Shown: positions 37,587 to 46,516, counted from the first letter of the stretch. The stretch: DNA of 64,000 nt from Pseudoalteromonas rubra (GCF_005887115.1 NZ_PNCJ01000056.1:1-64000); one strand, 5' to 3'. Translations and numbers: made by a program. The notes: generated by a model from the letters alone, not told the origin.

Positions 37587-38762
37587 TTAGCTGCCGAATT
37601 CGGCCTGGTGAAGTTGGATCACTTCATTGAGTACCACAGTTGTAGCACGTTTGAAGAAATTGAAGTCGGTGGCTGTTGCACTGGTGTAGGCACCCATCAT
37701 GCGGGTGATAACCAGGTCGCCATCTTCCAGTTTCGGCAGTTCAACGGCGTCACAGATCACATCTATGCTGTCGCAGGTTGGTCCTGCCAGTACGCTTGGG
37801 TAAACCACCTCAGCGGTTTTCAGCGTACGTAGCGGGTAACATGCCATGTCGAACATCAGGCCACTGAAAGAGCCATAAATTCCGTCGTCCAGGTAATACC
37901 AGGTACGGCCTTCACGCTGTGCCTGGCCCATCACCGACGCAATGCAGGTCATCGCACCGGCAACAATAAACCGACCGGGTTCAGCAATACGCTGCACCGT
38001 TTCAGGTAGCTCGGCCAGTGCTGCGTTGATTGGCGCACAAAAAGCACGAATATCCACCTGGTTGCTGGCATACGATACCGGGAAACCTCCGCCGATATCC
38101 AGACAGCTTAGCGCAGGCAACCCTTCAGCTACTACGTCGTCCATCAGCTGCTTGCACGCCTGAATAGCCGCGACATATTTGTCGGCATTGGCGGTTTGTG
38201 AGCCAACATGAAATGACAGACCCTTAACCCGAATACCCCATTGTTGCGCCTGACGGATCAGGTTCATTGCATCTAATGTGCTGCAACCGAACTTTTTCGA
38301 CAGGTCAGCATAGGCCTCGCTGTTACGAAAGCTCAGTCGGATCAGCACTTCGGCCTGCTCGGCAAATTCGCGAAACTTAGCCAGTTCATTATGGTTGTCG
38401 ACCACAAACACCTGGCAGCCATACTTCAGTGCATCAGCAATGTCACTGCGGCGCTTGATTGGGTGCGTATGAATCGTGCACTCAGCCGGAACCCCTTGCT
38501 CACGGACCAGGTCGACTTCACCGCTGGTTGCCAGGTCAAAACAGGCACCCAGTTGCAGCAAAGTGCGTACTACTGCCGGATGAGGCAAAGGTTTTAACGC
38601 ATAGTGTAAACGTACGCCAGGCAACGCTTCGGCAAGTGCCAGGTATTGGTTGCGTACTTGCTCGCAGTCGAGCATCAACAGGGGTGAACCGTACTGCGCA
38701 ACCAAATCGGTTACAAGGGTAGCGTCGATATCAAAATTTTGTACTTGAGGCTGAATAGGCAT
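37587..38762 (-). CDS. Type III PLP-dependent ornithine/lysine decarboxylase
   Basis: This alanine-racemase-fold decarboxylase of 391 residues makes putrescine from ornithine (and often cadaverine from lysine). The PLP lysine is Lys57 in HYALKPLPHP. HVGSQ, LDIGGGFPVSY and EPGRF follow, and the active-site Cys330-Asp331 lies in AGPTCDSIDVI. Length and motifs match vibrio lysine/ornithine decarboxylases. The ATG at 38762 has TTGGAG upstream; an upstream in-frame ATG lacks one. With speA-speB it gives the cell a second putrescine route. A long leader with short ORFs lies upstream. Confidence 0.9.
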   Translation of the reverse strand: MPIQPQVQNFDIDATLVTDLVAQYGSPLLMLDCEQVRNQYLALAEALPGVRLHYALKPLPHPAVVRTLLQLGACFDLATSGEVDLVREQGVPAECTIHTHPIKRRSDIADALKYGCQVFVVDNHNELAKFREFAEQAEVLIRLSFRNSEAYADLSKKFGCSTLDAMNLIRQAQQWGIRVKGLSFHVGSQTANADKYVAAIQACKQLMDDVVAEGLPALSCLDIGGGFPVSYASNQVDIRAFCAPINAALAELPETVQRIAEPGRFIVAGAMTCIASVMGQAQREGRTWYYLDDGIYGSFSGLMFDMACYPLRTLKTAEVVYPSVLAGPTCDSIDVICDAVELPKLEDGDLVITRMMGAYTSATATDFNFFKRATTVVLNEVIQLHQAEFGS

Positions 38763-39475
38763 AGCGACTCCAAATAGTATCAGCGAATTACGACCTGCAG
38801 GCTCTGTGTGATCCATGCTTGTTTGTGGTGCACGGGATCACCCCTTCAGGTCTTGAGCAAAGCGACTCAGGTATTGACGACGCATCAGCGTATTACCTTT
38901 ACCCGAACCAGTTACAGATCCTGGATAGTTGCTCTATCGCCTTGCCACGGGGTGACCACATCATGACCGGCTCATTGACCGTCATGCTAAACACACCACC
39001 GCGATGTACTCGGATTGGCTATCTTCAGAAAACACGCAAATAGTAGGGCGCTTGGTGCTGTTGTGCAAGCCACATTTCGACGAGAAATTTTGCTTTTGAG
39101 TGACAAATTTATTTGTCGTAGATCAAGCTTTGCCCGCTTATGAAAGAGAGAAAAACCCTCCCATGATGAAGTTTCATTATTTTTTGAACAGAATAAAACA
39201 GGGTCTATTAGGGACGAGTTTTGAAACACTAAGCAAAACTGTGCAATGCTTAGGATGCTAGTCATAAGTCTTTTTATGGTAATGAATTAATTGGATATTT
39301 TTATGAATTAAACAAGTAAGCCTACTTGTTTTTGAAATTTGTCGGACGTGAATTTCTCTTGCTATGGTGACCTCAGTTAGCAAGCAAGTGTTCGGCATTC
39401 ACGTGAATATCGGCTCTGCACTGCGAAGTTTAAACATCACTATTTTTACTCGTTACTTTCTAAAAGGACATAAAC
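38763..39475 (-). promoter_or_regulatory. Long leader region of the decarboxylase with two short upstream ORFs
   Basis: This 713-bp gap separates the decarboxylase from the divergent secreted-protein gene. On the minus strand it holds a 28-codon ORF (38985 to 38899, MTVNEPVMMWSPRGKAIEQL... ending CNWFG) and a 15-codon ORF (38884 to 38837, MRRQYLSRFAQDLKG). The second has AAAGG upstream and ends 75 bp before the decarboxylase start. Leader-peptide control of ornithine decarboxylase is known in E. coli (speFL upstream of speF), but these peptides are not similar to SpeFL, so control is only a possibility. The part nearer 39475 is AT-rich and should hold the plus-strand promoter. Confidence 0.35.
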
Positions 39476-40258
39476 ATGAAAACCTTATCTTTATCACTAG
39501 CAGCCGCTGCATTATTCAGTGCTTTTGGTAGCCAGGCTACCGCGTATCAGAATGTATTTGATACAGACGGCTACGAGCGCCTGACTAACTACACATCAGG
39601 TCCGGTTAGCTCGGCTTTGCTGACAGGTGAGTTTGCGCACAACTTTGAAGCGCAACTTGTACTGCGTGGTGAAGGTGCTTACTGTGACTCTGCAAACCTG
39701 TATTCTGCAAATGATGGTCGTCATATTGTTAACCTGGGTGTGAAGACGATTGCGGATCGCAATACAGTTGAAATGGGTGTTGCGATCCCTGAAGCGACAC
39801 TGACCGAAAAGAAGGTTCTGCATGTCAGCTGTTATGATGCGGCGGGTGACTGGTACAAGGTACTGGTTAACGTGCCGGGTGCACCAGTTGTCGACTGGCA
39901 GGTTGAACTGACACCAGCAGGTGACTTTGTTTATCAACCTTATTCATATGGTTATCATACGGCGTATCGCATCAGCAGCCGATTGACTGTGGACAACCAG
40001 AATAATGATGCACGCTGCAGCGTCCTTGCAGATCGCGGTGTTTCTCTGGGCTTGTTCCATGGTGAAGACCGCAAGGGTCCATTCCATTCAGACGTGTTTA
40101 CTCTGGATACCGTCATTGACAACAAGGCGAAGCATCCAGTGCTGTATCAAATCCTGGAATGTGAAAACGCAGTGGGTAAAACTATGGCGGTGAAGGTCTT
40201 TAATCTGACGGATCCAAACAGCATCTATACCTATGAAGATCAGCTGATCGTCAAGTAA
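39476..40258 (+). CDS. Secreted protein of unknown function
   Basis: The 260-residue protein has a clear signal peptide (MKTLSLSLAAAALFSAFGSQ, cut after about residue 23) and a good ribosome site (AAAGGA). The mature chain is beta-rich, with two similar halves of roughly 110 residues. The first half has Cys pairs in AYCDSANLY and VSCYDAAGDWYKV; the second has DARCSVLADR and QILECENAVGKTMAVKV. The repeated pattern suggests two Ig-like domains, each with one disulfide. No family was recognised. It lies between the decarboxylase and the LodA/LodB locus but on the other strand. Confidence 0.7.
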   Translation: MKTLSLSLAAAALFSAFGSQATAYQNVFDTDGYERLTNYTSGPVSSALLTGEFAHNFEAQLVLRGEGAYCDSANLYSANDGRHIVNLGVKTIADRNTVEMGVAIPEATLTEKKVLHVSCYDAAGDWYKVLVNVPGAPVVDWQVELTPAGDFVYQPYSYGYHTAYRISSRLTVDNQNNDARCSVLADRGVSLGLFHGEDRKGPFHSDVFTLDTVIDNKAKHPVLYQILECENAVGKTMAVKVFNLTDPNSIYTYEDQLIVK

Positions 40259-40315
40259 AGACTGGGTTGCTCACACCAAGTGCGCAACCATAAAACGAAC
40301 TTGAATTGCGAACCT

Positions 40316-40340
40316 CACGCCGGGCTCAACTGAACTCGGC
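40316..40340. terminator. Possible bidirectional terminator
   Basis: ACGCCG...CGGCGT arms bracket a TCAACTGAA core and are followed by TTTTC on the plus strand, 58 bp after the secreted-protein stop. The element overlaps the end of the convergent flavoprotein gene. The T-run is short. Confidence 0.4.
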
Positions 40341-41471
40341 GTTTTCGTGTATTTGGCGCCGTTGCCAATAGGGGGAATCGGGCCAGCGTTGTTCTTGCGC
40401 ATAGTAGTGGGTACGATGCGTCAGATAGTGTTGCCAGATTGATTTAATCTGTGCCTGATGAAGGCGTGTAATTTCAATGGCAGCGCTGGCATCGGTCAGA
40501 CCGTACTCGGTGAGACTGTTGGCCAGCTGCATGGCGGTTGCCATGGCATTGAACATACCTTGTGACGATAAAGGGTCAAAGCTGCAGGCAGCATCACCCA
40601 GCGCGGCCCAGCGGTGTCCGGCAACCTGAGTCAGGCAAGTACTGTTGGCGGAGACCACCCCATGCAGCTGTATAGTGCCCGATTGTTCAATACCTTGTGG
40701 AAGTAGCGCCCGCAGTCCGGGCTGTGCACGGGCCTGGTGGCAAAACTGAGTCAGGTCATGTTGCAGGCCTTTGTTGAGCAGGTCGCTGTCGGTTTGCAGC
40801 GCTAAGACGCGGCGTTGTACAGGCAACTTGGCGCTATACCACCAACCATCTGGGCTGGATTCTATGTGTGCGAGTTGATTAGCTTCATGGCATGTCATAC
40901 TTGCCCACAGCGCTATTTGTTTATCCAACACTTTGCGTTTAAGTCCAAGTTTAGTGGCAAACGCGCTGTGGCGTCCGGTTGCGTCAATGACGAAGTGACA
41001 GGGGACTGCGATGCTTTGTTGGTTGTTCTGTGTATGTGTTGCCAGATACAGCAGCCAGCCGTCGCTGCCTGGCTGTGCATCCAGTAATTTGGCGGGCCAG
41101 AGTGTCTCAATGCCTTGTGCGACGACCTGCTCGCGCAACCAGTTTTCAAATCCGGCTCGGTTCAGTTGCCAGCCCAGGCCATCGGGATTACTGAGGTTGT
41201 CGTTGACGACGCTTTGCTCAGCCCCCCAGCGACTTTGAATACCATAATTTGGAATATGCAAATCCTGGCGCTGCTCAAATTCCCTGAGCAGGTTTAAATT
41301 TCGCAAGATCCGCGCCGCAGCCGGCGGCAGGCATTCACCTACTTTGTCGGGGCAGGCAGATTGCTTGTCAATCAACAATACCTGAAAGTGGCGACTCAGC
41401 GCCAGGGCGGCAATACAGCCTGCCACCCCGGCGCCAATAATCGCAATCTGACAGTGTTTTACCTGTGTCAT
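40326..41471 (-). CDS. LodB-like FAD-dependent flavoprotein for CTQ cofactor maturation
   Basis: The 381-residue protein belongs to the tryptophan-halogenase-like/FAD monooxygenase group. It has the dinucleotide motif IIGAGVAGCIAALAL (about 10-24), VGECLPP near residue 43, the CHFVIDATGRHSAFA block and the FAD-closing GDAACSFDPLSSQGM. LodB-type flavoproteins are needed to form the cysteine tryptophylquinone cofactor in the adjacent LodA-type oxidase by oxidising its Trp. The gene starts 11 bp after the oxidase stop, so they form an operon; this pairing is the main evidence for its role. It is more likely a maturation factor than a halogenase. Confidence 0.82.
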   Translation of the reverse strand: MTQVKHCQIAIIGAGVAGCIAALALSRHFQVLLIDKQSACPDKVGECLPPAAARILRNLNLLREFEQRQDLHIPNYGIQSRWGAEQSVVNDNLSNPDGLGWQLNRAGFENWLREQVVAQGIETLWPAKLLDAQPGSDGWLLYLATHTQNNQQSIAVPCHFVIDATGRHSAFATKLGLKRKVLDKQIALWASMTCHEANQLAHIESSPDGWWYSAKLPVQRRVLALQTDSDLLNKGLQHDLTQFCHQARAQPGLRALLPQGIEQSGTIQLHGVVSANSTCLTQVAGHRWAALGDAACSFDPLSSQGMFNAMATAMQLANSLTEYGLTDASAAIEITRLHQAQIKSIWQHYLTHRTHYYAQEQRWPDSPYWQRRQIHENAEFS

Positions 41472-41482
41472 TGCGTATGACC

Positions 41483-44400
41483 TTATTTAAAGTCCTTAGG
41501 GAAATTTACGGCAAAGCGGCTGACCTTTTCTATGACCCCGAGGTCGACCCGCGAGCGCGACGTTGCCATCACTGGTCGTTCCGCATCTCGGCCATCCGGG
41601 CTGGGTACCAGATTGGCTGCCAGCTCAGCAATGGTTTGCAGCTTGCCCTGCGCTGTGGTTTCGGTCTCACTGGCCAGGCCTTTACGGTGGTCTTCAGCTG
41701 TGATCCCAACTTGCATGGTATCCGGCAGATCTGCATCGTCTGCTGCGCCCGGTCGGCCTTGTACCACAGCCAGCTTATCGAAGTTGGTGATCATGCTGTT
41801 GATCTGTGCGGTATAGGTGGCTGGTTGGCCATACAAGGGCAGGGCATCTAGCCAGTCGGTACGGTAATTGAATGCCTCAACGCGGGTTTGTGGGTCCAGT
41901 GCCGGGTTGATGGCTTCTTCATACCGTGCCACATTCAAGATGTTGTTCGGCACTCGTGCTGGCCAGAAGGTAGGCAGATACGGGTCGTATTCAGGCGTGT
42001 AGCCATCGCGACAGCTGGCTGTGTCGGTTTGCCAGGGGATTGCCATCCAGCGTGTAATACCACCGGCCACCTGACCTCCGAGGATCGGACCCTGCGCCAG
42101 AGTAATGGTATCACCGTTGATCTGGGCGCCATAATAGGTGGTGTCTTTACAGATCCCTTTATCGGCATGTTTGATCCTAAACGGCGCCATATACATGCCG
42201 GCAGTACGCATTGGCCAGGTCATTTCACAGCCAGGGTGGAAAGCGTCGGCCAGACAGAAATCTAATGCACCGCGAGTCAGCATATCCGGTTGCTCCGCCA
42301 CTGGCACTTTATCTATGTCGTCTGGCTCAGCGGCATGTGGGCAAATTGCAGGGTCGATATAATCGGCGGTAAAGTCGCCCTCAACCCATTGGTCCAGGAA
42401 GGACAACTGCAGTGCTGACAGCGTCGAGTGCTGACGCTCCGAACCCGTTGATGGAATAGACAGCGCATCGCCATACAGCCAGGGCCAAAGCTGTGCGGCC
42501 TGTGCACCTGGCTGACCATAACGGCGAAAGTTGTTCGACAGGGTACGACGCAGCTCTTTATAGGCGGGAGACGGATTACCCAGTTTGGCTTTCCAGTCTT
42601 CGCTGGTGTAGTTAAAAGGCGCTTTAAATCCAAATCCGGCAGCAAAACCTGCGTTGACCCATTGCAAGTCGGTCATTCGCTCGAAAATGGGCAAGATATC
42701 GTGCTTAAAAGACGGACGTGCCGGACGGGTCAACATACCAGCATTAACGGCAACAGAGCGCATAAGGTCCCACATGGTACGTACGGATTTTTGCATTGGT
42801 GCATAATCAGGTGGTGCACACACTACCCAGGCCGGGTCAACCTGCAATTTAACGCCTTCGTACTCAACTTCGGCGGTAACAGGACCATCAGAAATGTCGT
42901 CGTGCCAGCCCTGGTTATTGGCAAAGGTAATGGCAATGTCACCATTAATATTACGTGATACGCCATTGCCGCCAAGTACAATCAGGCGGCCCTGTTTATC
43001 TGACTTAAGCTCACCCAGGTAGACTTCCTCGCCCATAAATTCGCCGTGGAATTGCGGGCCATCTTCCACTTTGGCTTTATTCAGCTTGTGCGTACCACCA
43101 TCAATTAGCAAACGGTTGCGATCAGCAACATTATTGTTGCGCAGCAGACTGGGCGGCGCGTCGGCGGCTTCCGGCACATCCAGTGCCAACTGAAATTCAT
43201 ACCAGGACGACTTCTGATTGGCCAGGTGCACTTGCCAGTGAATCCTAGCGTTATCCATAGTCAGCTCTTTAACCGGTTTGCCAGCCGCGTTAAAGCCGTA
43301 TATACGAAACTCAGCCGCCTGACGCTTAAGCAGACCCTGGTCATCGCGATAGGCATCTTCTTCAAGTCGCGGCTTGGGGTTAGGTACTTGTGGGCCAATA
43401 AAGTACTCTTTACTGCTGCCTACTCGCATTACGCCAATGGGCGGGTAGATACCGGCACGGACAATACAATTGCTGTCTTCATCGCTGTTAGGGGTAAACT
43501 TTGGGTCGATAGCATTGGGCTCGTTCATCTGCTGGCCATTGGCCTGGTGGCGGGTATTGGCGCTGGCCTGATAAACGACTTTTCGGGCCTGAGCAATAGA
43601 TCCCAGTGGCTCGTTTTCGGCCAGGGTTCGCCAGATATTGAAAGCCAGATTGCGACCAAACTCGGCCTGGCCGATGGCACAGATATCTTGCTGCGGCAGT
43701 GTCAGGGTTGCAACTGGTTCGAACGGTGCATCCTGTTCTGGCCACACCACCATGGCGTTGTCGATGGGGAAGTCTTCCTCGGACGCATTGGGTGGGCGAC
43801 GTTGGATTTCAAACACAAACTTGGCTTCTCCCTGACGCAAGCGAATTTGCAAGTCCTCCGCCAGATAGTCATTCCCTTGTGCAGGTGAGCCCCGATAGGT
43901 ATCAACCGGACGAATACGGTATTTAACGACATTCTGCTCGCCAAGTTTAAATGGCAGTATTGCCCAGTAGTGAGTACTCAGGCAACTGGCCTCGGGTTTG
44001 GTCATCTCGTCCAGTATGTCGGCTGTTTCTTTATTTTCGCTAAGGTAAGCCGGGTAGTCGCGGTCGATGACGCCGGCAGTGGTAAAGGCACACATTTGTG
44101 AGGCGTCGCGAACAAAGAAGCGGTCGATGTTCTGCATAATAAAGTCGACATTGTCGCTGTCACCCAGCAACTTTTTGCCTTTCACACCGAACAATTTGAT
44201 CCCGACCCCTAAAGTGGTATGCAGATCTGGACTATTCGGCGTGGTATCGCTGGAAAAGCGCACCACACAGTCGTAACTGGCGGGGTTGGCAAATACGCCG
44301 GCCTGCAGCGCTTTATCGAGTTTGCTGTGGATCTCGAATTTACCATAGGCTATGCCGTGCTGCTTACGAAATACAGCGCGCTCTGCGGGCTGCTGACCGC

Positions 44401-44602
44401 GTTCAATACGGGTTTTCTGGCCCATTTCCACAAACATTTCTTTCAGGCGTTGGGTTGCCAGCTCAATGGGTTGGAAGTCATCACCACCTGTCCAACATTT
44501 TACATTATTGGCCGTCGGTGCATTCTTCATATTCTTTTTCAAATACTTAGGGTTTACCAGTTCGCCTTGTTGTTGCTTATTACGTTTTTTCTTATCGCTC
44601 AT
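41483..44602 (-). CDS. Fusion of a catalase-like heme domain with a LodA-like CTQ-dependent amine/amino-acid oxidase
   Basis: The 1039-residue protein has two modules. Residues about 55-357 resemble small bacterial catalase-like proteins: VVRFSSDTTPNSPDLHTTLG, NIDRFFVRD and, for the proximal heme Tyr, ARKVVYQASANTRHQANG (Arg340-x3-Tyr344). The usual distal HAKxHG appears as FRKQHG (78-83). Residues about 378-1010 are LodA-like, starting AGIYPPIGVMRVGSSKEYFI. Cys792 (HPGCEMTWP) and Trp857 (RWMAIPWQTD) are 65 apart, the spacing of the CTQ pair Cys516/Trp581 in Marinomonas LodA. Such oxidases release ammonia and H2O2, which the heme domain might consume. No signal peptide is seen. The substrate is unknown; the LodB-like partner follows. 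Confidence 0.88.
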   Translation of the reverse strand: MSDKKKRNKQQQGELVNPKYLKKNMKNAPTANNVKCWTGGDDFQPIELATQRLKEMFVEMGQKTRIERGQQPAERAVFRKQHGIAYGKFEIHSKLDKALQAGVFANPASYDCVVRFSSDTTPNSPDLHTTLGVGIKLFGVKGKKLLGDSDNVDFIMQNIDRFFVRDASQMCAFTTAGVIDRDYPAYLSENKETADILDEMTKPEASCLSTHYWAILPFKLGEQNVVKYRIRPVDTYRGSPAQGNDYLAEDLQIRLRQGEAKFVFEIQRRPPNASEEDFPIDNAMVVWPEQDAPFEPVATLTLPQQDICAIGQAEFGRNLAFNIWRTLAENEPLGSIAQARKVVYQASANTRHQANGQQMNEPNAIDPKFTPNSDEDSNCIVRAGIYPPIGVMRVGSSKEYFIGPQVPNPKPRLEEDAYRDDQGLLKRQAAEFRIYGFNAAGKPVKELTMDNARIHWQVHLANQKSSWYEFQLALDVPEAADAPPSLLRNNNVADRNRLLIDGGTHKLNKAKVEDGPQFHGEFMGEEVYLGELKSDKQGRLIVLGGNGVSRNINGDIAITFANNQGWHDDISDGPVTAEVEYEGVKLQVDPAWVVCAPPDYAPMQKSVRTMWDLMRSVAVNAGMLTRPARPSFKHDILPIFERMTDLQWVNAGFAAGFGFKAPFNYTSEDWKAKLGNPSPAYKELRRTLSNNFRRYGQPGAQAAQLWPWLYGDALSIPSTGSERQHSTLSALQLSFLDQWVEGDFTADYIDPAICPHAAEPDDIDKVPVAEQPDMLTRGALDFCLADAFHPGCEMTWPMRTAGMYMAPFRIKHADKGICKDTTYYGAQINGDTITLAQGPILGGQVAGGITRWMAIPWQTDTASCRDGYTPEYDPYLPTFWPARVPNNILNVARYEEAINPALDPQTRVEAFNYRTDWLDALPLYGQPATYTAQINSMITNFDKLAVVQGRPGAADDADLPDTMQVGITAEDHRKGLASETETTAQGKLQTIAELAANLVPSPDGRDAERPVMATSRSRVDLGVIEKVSRFAVNFPKDFK

Positions 44603-44918
44603 AACGGTTTCCGCTTAAAGTGTTTCCTTGTCAGGTAACTGCAATGACGTATGCGTTGATCATCCGTCGTTTACCTGTCCCGACCGGGCAGGGGGATTTT
44701 GTGCTTGCCCTGTCTGAGTATAGCTGCGCCGATCAAGGCCCGCATAAACTCTAGATGCAAAGCTGCACGGTGACTATTACAGGGTGTTACGCGCGGAGGA
44801 AAGAGTGGATGAGTGCTGAATAAAGAGAGAGCAGGTATCGTGTGACAGCAGCGGTAAGCAGGAAGTGTCATTACCTGGCTGTTTGGCTGGGAATGACACG
44901 AGATGTAAGGGGGTTGAA
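44603..44918. other. Intergenic region upstream of the catalase-LodA fusion
   Basis: About 316 bp without a supported ORF. It should carry the promoter of the minus-strand oxidase operon. No riboswitch-like structure or strong palindrome was seen; a 66-codon minus-strand ORF here has no ribosome site or family features. Confidence 0.4.
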
Positions 44919-45266
44919 TTACCCCAGAATTGCACCTGTTTTGGCGTTGATGGTTAAAATGGCTTCTGTTTTTGGATCTTTGATTTTGGCAATTTCTTTG
45001 TTCACCAGTGCACTTCTGGGTACCTGAATTTTGCTGCCTGTATCCGGGTTATGAACAATCAGGAATCGAGAGGCATGCTGGGCGATTTCTTTGGCACCCT
45101 GATTCTTCACAAAGTGAATATCCAGCGTCATACCTGCGGTGACCCCCGCGGTGGCCGATACGCGGAAGTTATTGATTTCGTACTGTGAGTTACTGACCAA
45201 TAACTCAGCGTCAATGTCTTCAACGGTTTTGACTGAGGCTTTAGTGAACTCCTTCACTTTGGCCAT
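44919..45266 (-). CDS. Small uncharacterised protein
   Basis: The 115-residue protein is not recognised. It begins at ATG 45266 or the adjacent GTG 45269, neither with a clear ribosome site. It has a charged N-terminal helix (MAKVKEFTKASVKTVED), a beta-rich centre (NNFRVSATAGVTAGMTLDIH) and a basic C-terminal part ending TINAKTGAILG. There is no signal peptide. The open frame extends upstream past the start into the end of the neighbouring propeller gene (62 bp between stop and ATG), without an ATG, GTG or TTG. It might be co-transcribed with that gene. Confidence 0.5.
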   Translation of the reverse strand: MAKVKEFTKASVKTVEDIDAELLVSNSQYEINNFRVSATAGVTAGMTLDIHFVKNQGAKEIAQHASRFLIVHNPDTGSKIQVPRSALVNKEIAKIKDPKTEAILTINAKTGAILG

Positions 45267-45328
45267 CACTGAGATTTCTTTCAGGCTGCCTCTGGCATTT
45301 AGCGGCTTGGTATCAGAGCTATGCCGTT

Positions 45329-46177
45329 TTATAGCTTTGGTCTTAACTGCTCAATGACGTGCGCATCCACCCAGTAGGGACTTCCCACAACATAGCGGCT
45401 GCCGTCTTGTTTTGTTTTTACATCACCGCGCCAGAAGAACAGGTACTTACCATCCGGCGTCACCTTCGGGCGCTGCTCGTACAGTGGGGTATTTATTTTG
45501 TCGCCCATATTGATGGCTTCTCCCCAGCTGCCATCTGGTTGGCGGAAGCTTATGAAGATATCGGGCGTGTTTTCGCCGTCTTTTTCAGCATCCCACATGA
45601 GGTAGGATTCATCAGGGGCAATAAAAGGGTGGGCAATGTACTTACCTTGATTAACGGCGTTGCTCATTTTTACCGGTGTTTCATACCTGCCATTGATTTT
45701 GCGTGAGTAGCTCAAATGTCCGCTACCGTCATCAAAGTTCAACACATAGAAATAAATAGTATCGGTGGCAGACCGAGTGTAACCAATGACAGGAATACCT
45801 TTGAATGGCGCGATTTTCTTGATTTCAGAGACTGGCGGGCTAAAGCGCGATTGGTAGGCTTTTGTCTTTCCTGCAGGAATTGACTTCCAGTGCCAGGCAT
45901 CATTTCTGTATTGCATGGCAAGCAGGGTGCTTTGTCCGTATTCTCCCCCAGAGCGAGTAAATGTGAGTTCGGTCATATCTGGTAAAAACAACACTTCTGT
46001 TTCGAGGTGGGTGTCTGTTGCAATCACGCCTGGCGCAAAGGCACGCGGTGTTAGCCCGGGAGAGAGTTGACCTAGATATGGCCCTTTGAAAGCAGGTGCC
46101 TGACTGTGTGCGTTACTGCTGTAGCTGGTTGTTAACCCGACGAGTAACAGAGGAAATATACGATAGACAGCGTGCAT
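45329..46177 (-). CDS. Secreted PD40/TolB-like beta-propeller protein
   Basis: The 282-residue protein has a signal peptide (MHAVYRIFPLLLVGLTTSYS, cut near residue 25). Repeated propeller-blade signatures of the PD40 type follow: HPFIAPDESYLMWDAEKDGE, DIFISFRQPDGSWGEAINMG and RPKVTPDGKYLFFWRGD. The N-terminal PYLGQLSPGLTPRAFAPGVI block recurs in related marine proteins. Such proteins act outside the cytoplasm, often in binding or degrading polymers, but no catalytic residue can be named. It is upstream of the small unknown gene on the same strand. Confidence 0.8.
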   Translation of the reverse strand: MHAVYRIFPLLLVGLTTSYSSNAHSQAPAFKGPYLGQLSPGLTPRAFAPGVIATDTHLETEVLFLPDMTELTFTRSGGEYGQSTLLAMQYRNDAWHWKSIPAGKTKAYQSRFSPPVSEIKKIAPFKGIPVIGYTRSATDTIYFYVLNFDDGSGHLSYSRKINGRYETPVKMSNAVNQGKYIAHPFIAPDESYLMWDAEKDGENTPDIFISFRQPDGSWGEAINMGDKINTPLYEQRPKVTPDGKYLFFWRGDVKTKQDGSRYVVGSPYWVDAHVIEQLRPKL

Positions 46178-46516
46178 GGTTGTTCCTTGTTTTTCTGATG
46201 CTATGTGGTCTGAGTAAGATGAAGCCGTCTCACAGTAACGTGTTTGGTTTGTGATGCCTGACTTTGCACTGATTTTTTATTGATTTAGCGCTGACAGCAG
46301 ACTGCTTCTGGTTTTGACAGAGTCAGAGTAGGTAAGGAAACACGTATATAAAATAAAGAAATGTATTTTCAAGGGGTTGAAAAGTATGCTTATTGCTGAT
46401 TCAAAGTTGGTTTTTATGTGTATAGCGGTATGTGCTTTGAAACTGGCAGGGATGGGTTGCCTACATGAATAAAAAACGCGACACTCAGGTCGCGTTTTTC
46501 TTATGCTGTGTCAGTA
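46178..46516. other. Intergenic region between lipA and the propeller gene
   Basis: This 339-bp gap holds the propeller-gene promoter and the lipA terminator (46471-46500). It is AT-rich in the middle with no supported ORF. Confidence 0.45.
46471..46500 (-). terminator. Rho-independent terminator after lipA
   Basis: AAAAACGCGAC pairs with GTCGCGTTTTT around a short ACTCAG-type loop. On the minus strand it lies about 17 bp after the lipA stop and ends in a T-run. The symmetric flanks would also work on the plus strand. Confidence 0.9.

Noticed and set aside
38819-39043. 74-codon plus-strand ORF upstream of the decarboxylase
   Set aside because: It has no ribosome site or recognisable domain and lies across the decarboxylase leader on the opposite strand.
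39101-39475. Possible CRISPR or tRNA in the large gap before the secreted-protein gene
   Set aside because: No regular repeats, cloverleaf arms or CCA-like ends were found by eye; the region is simply AT-rich.
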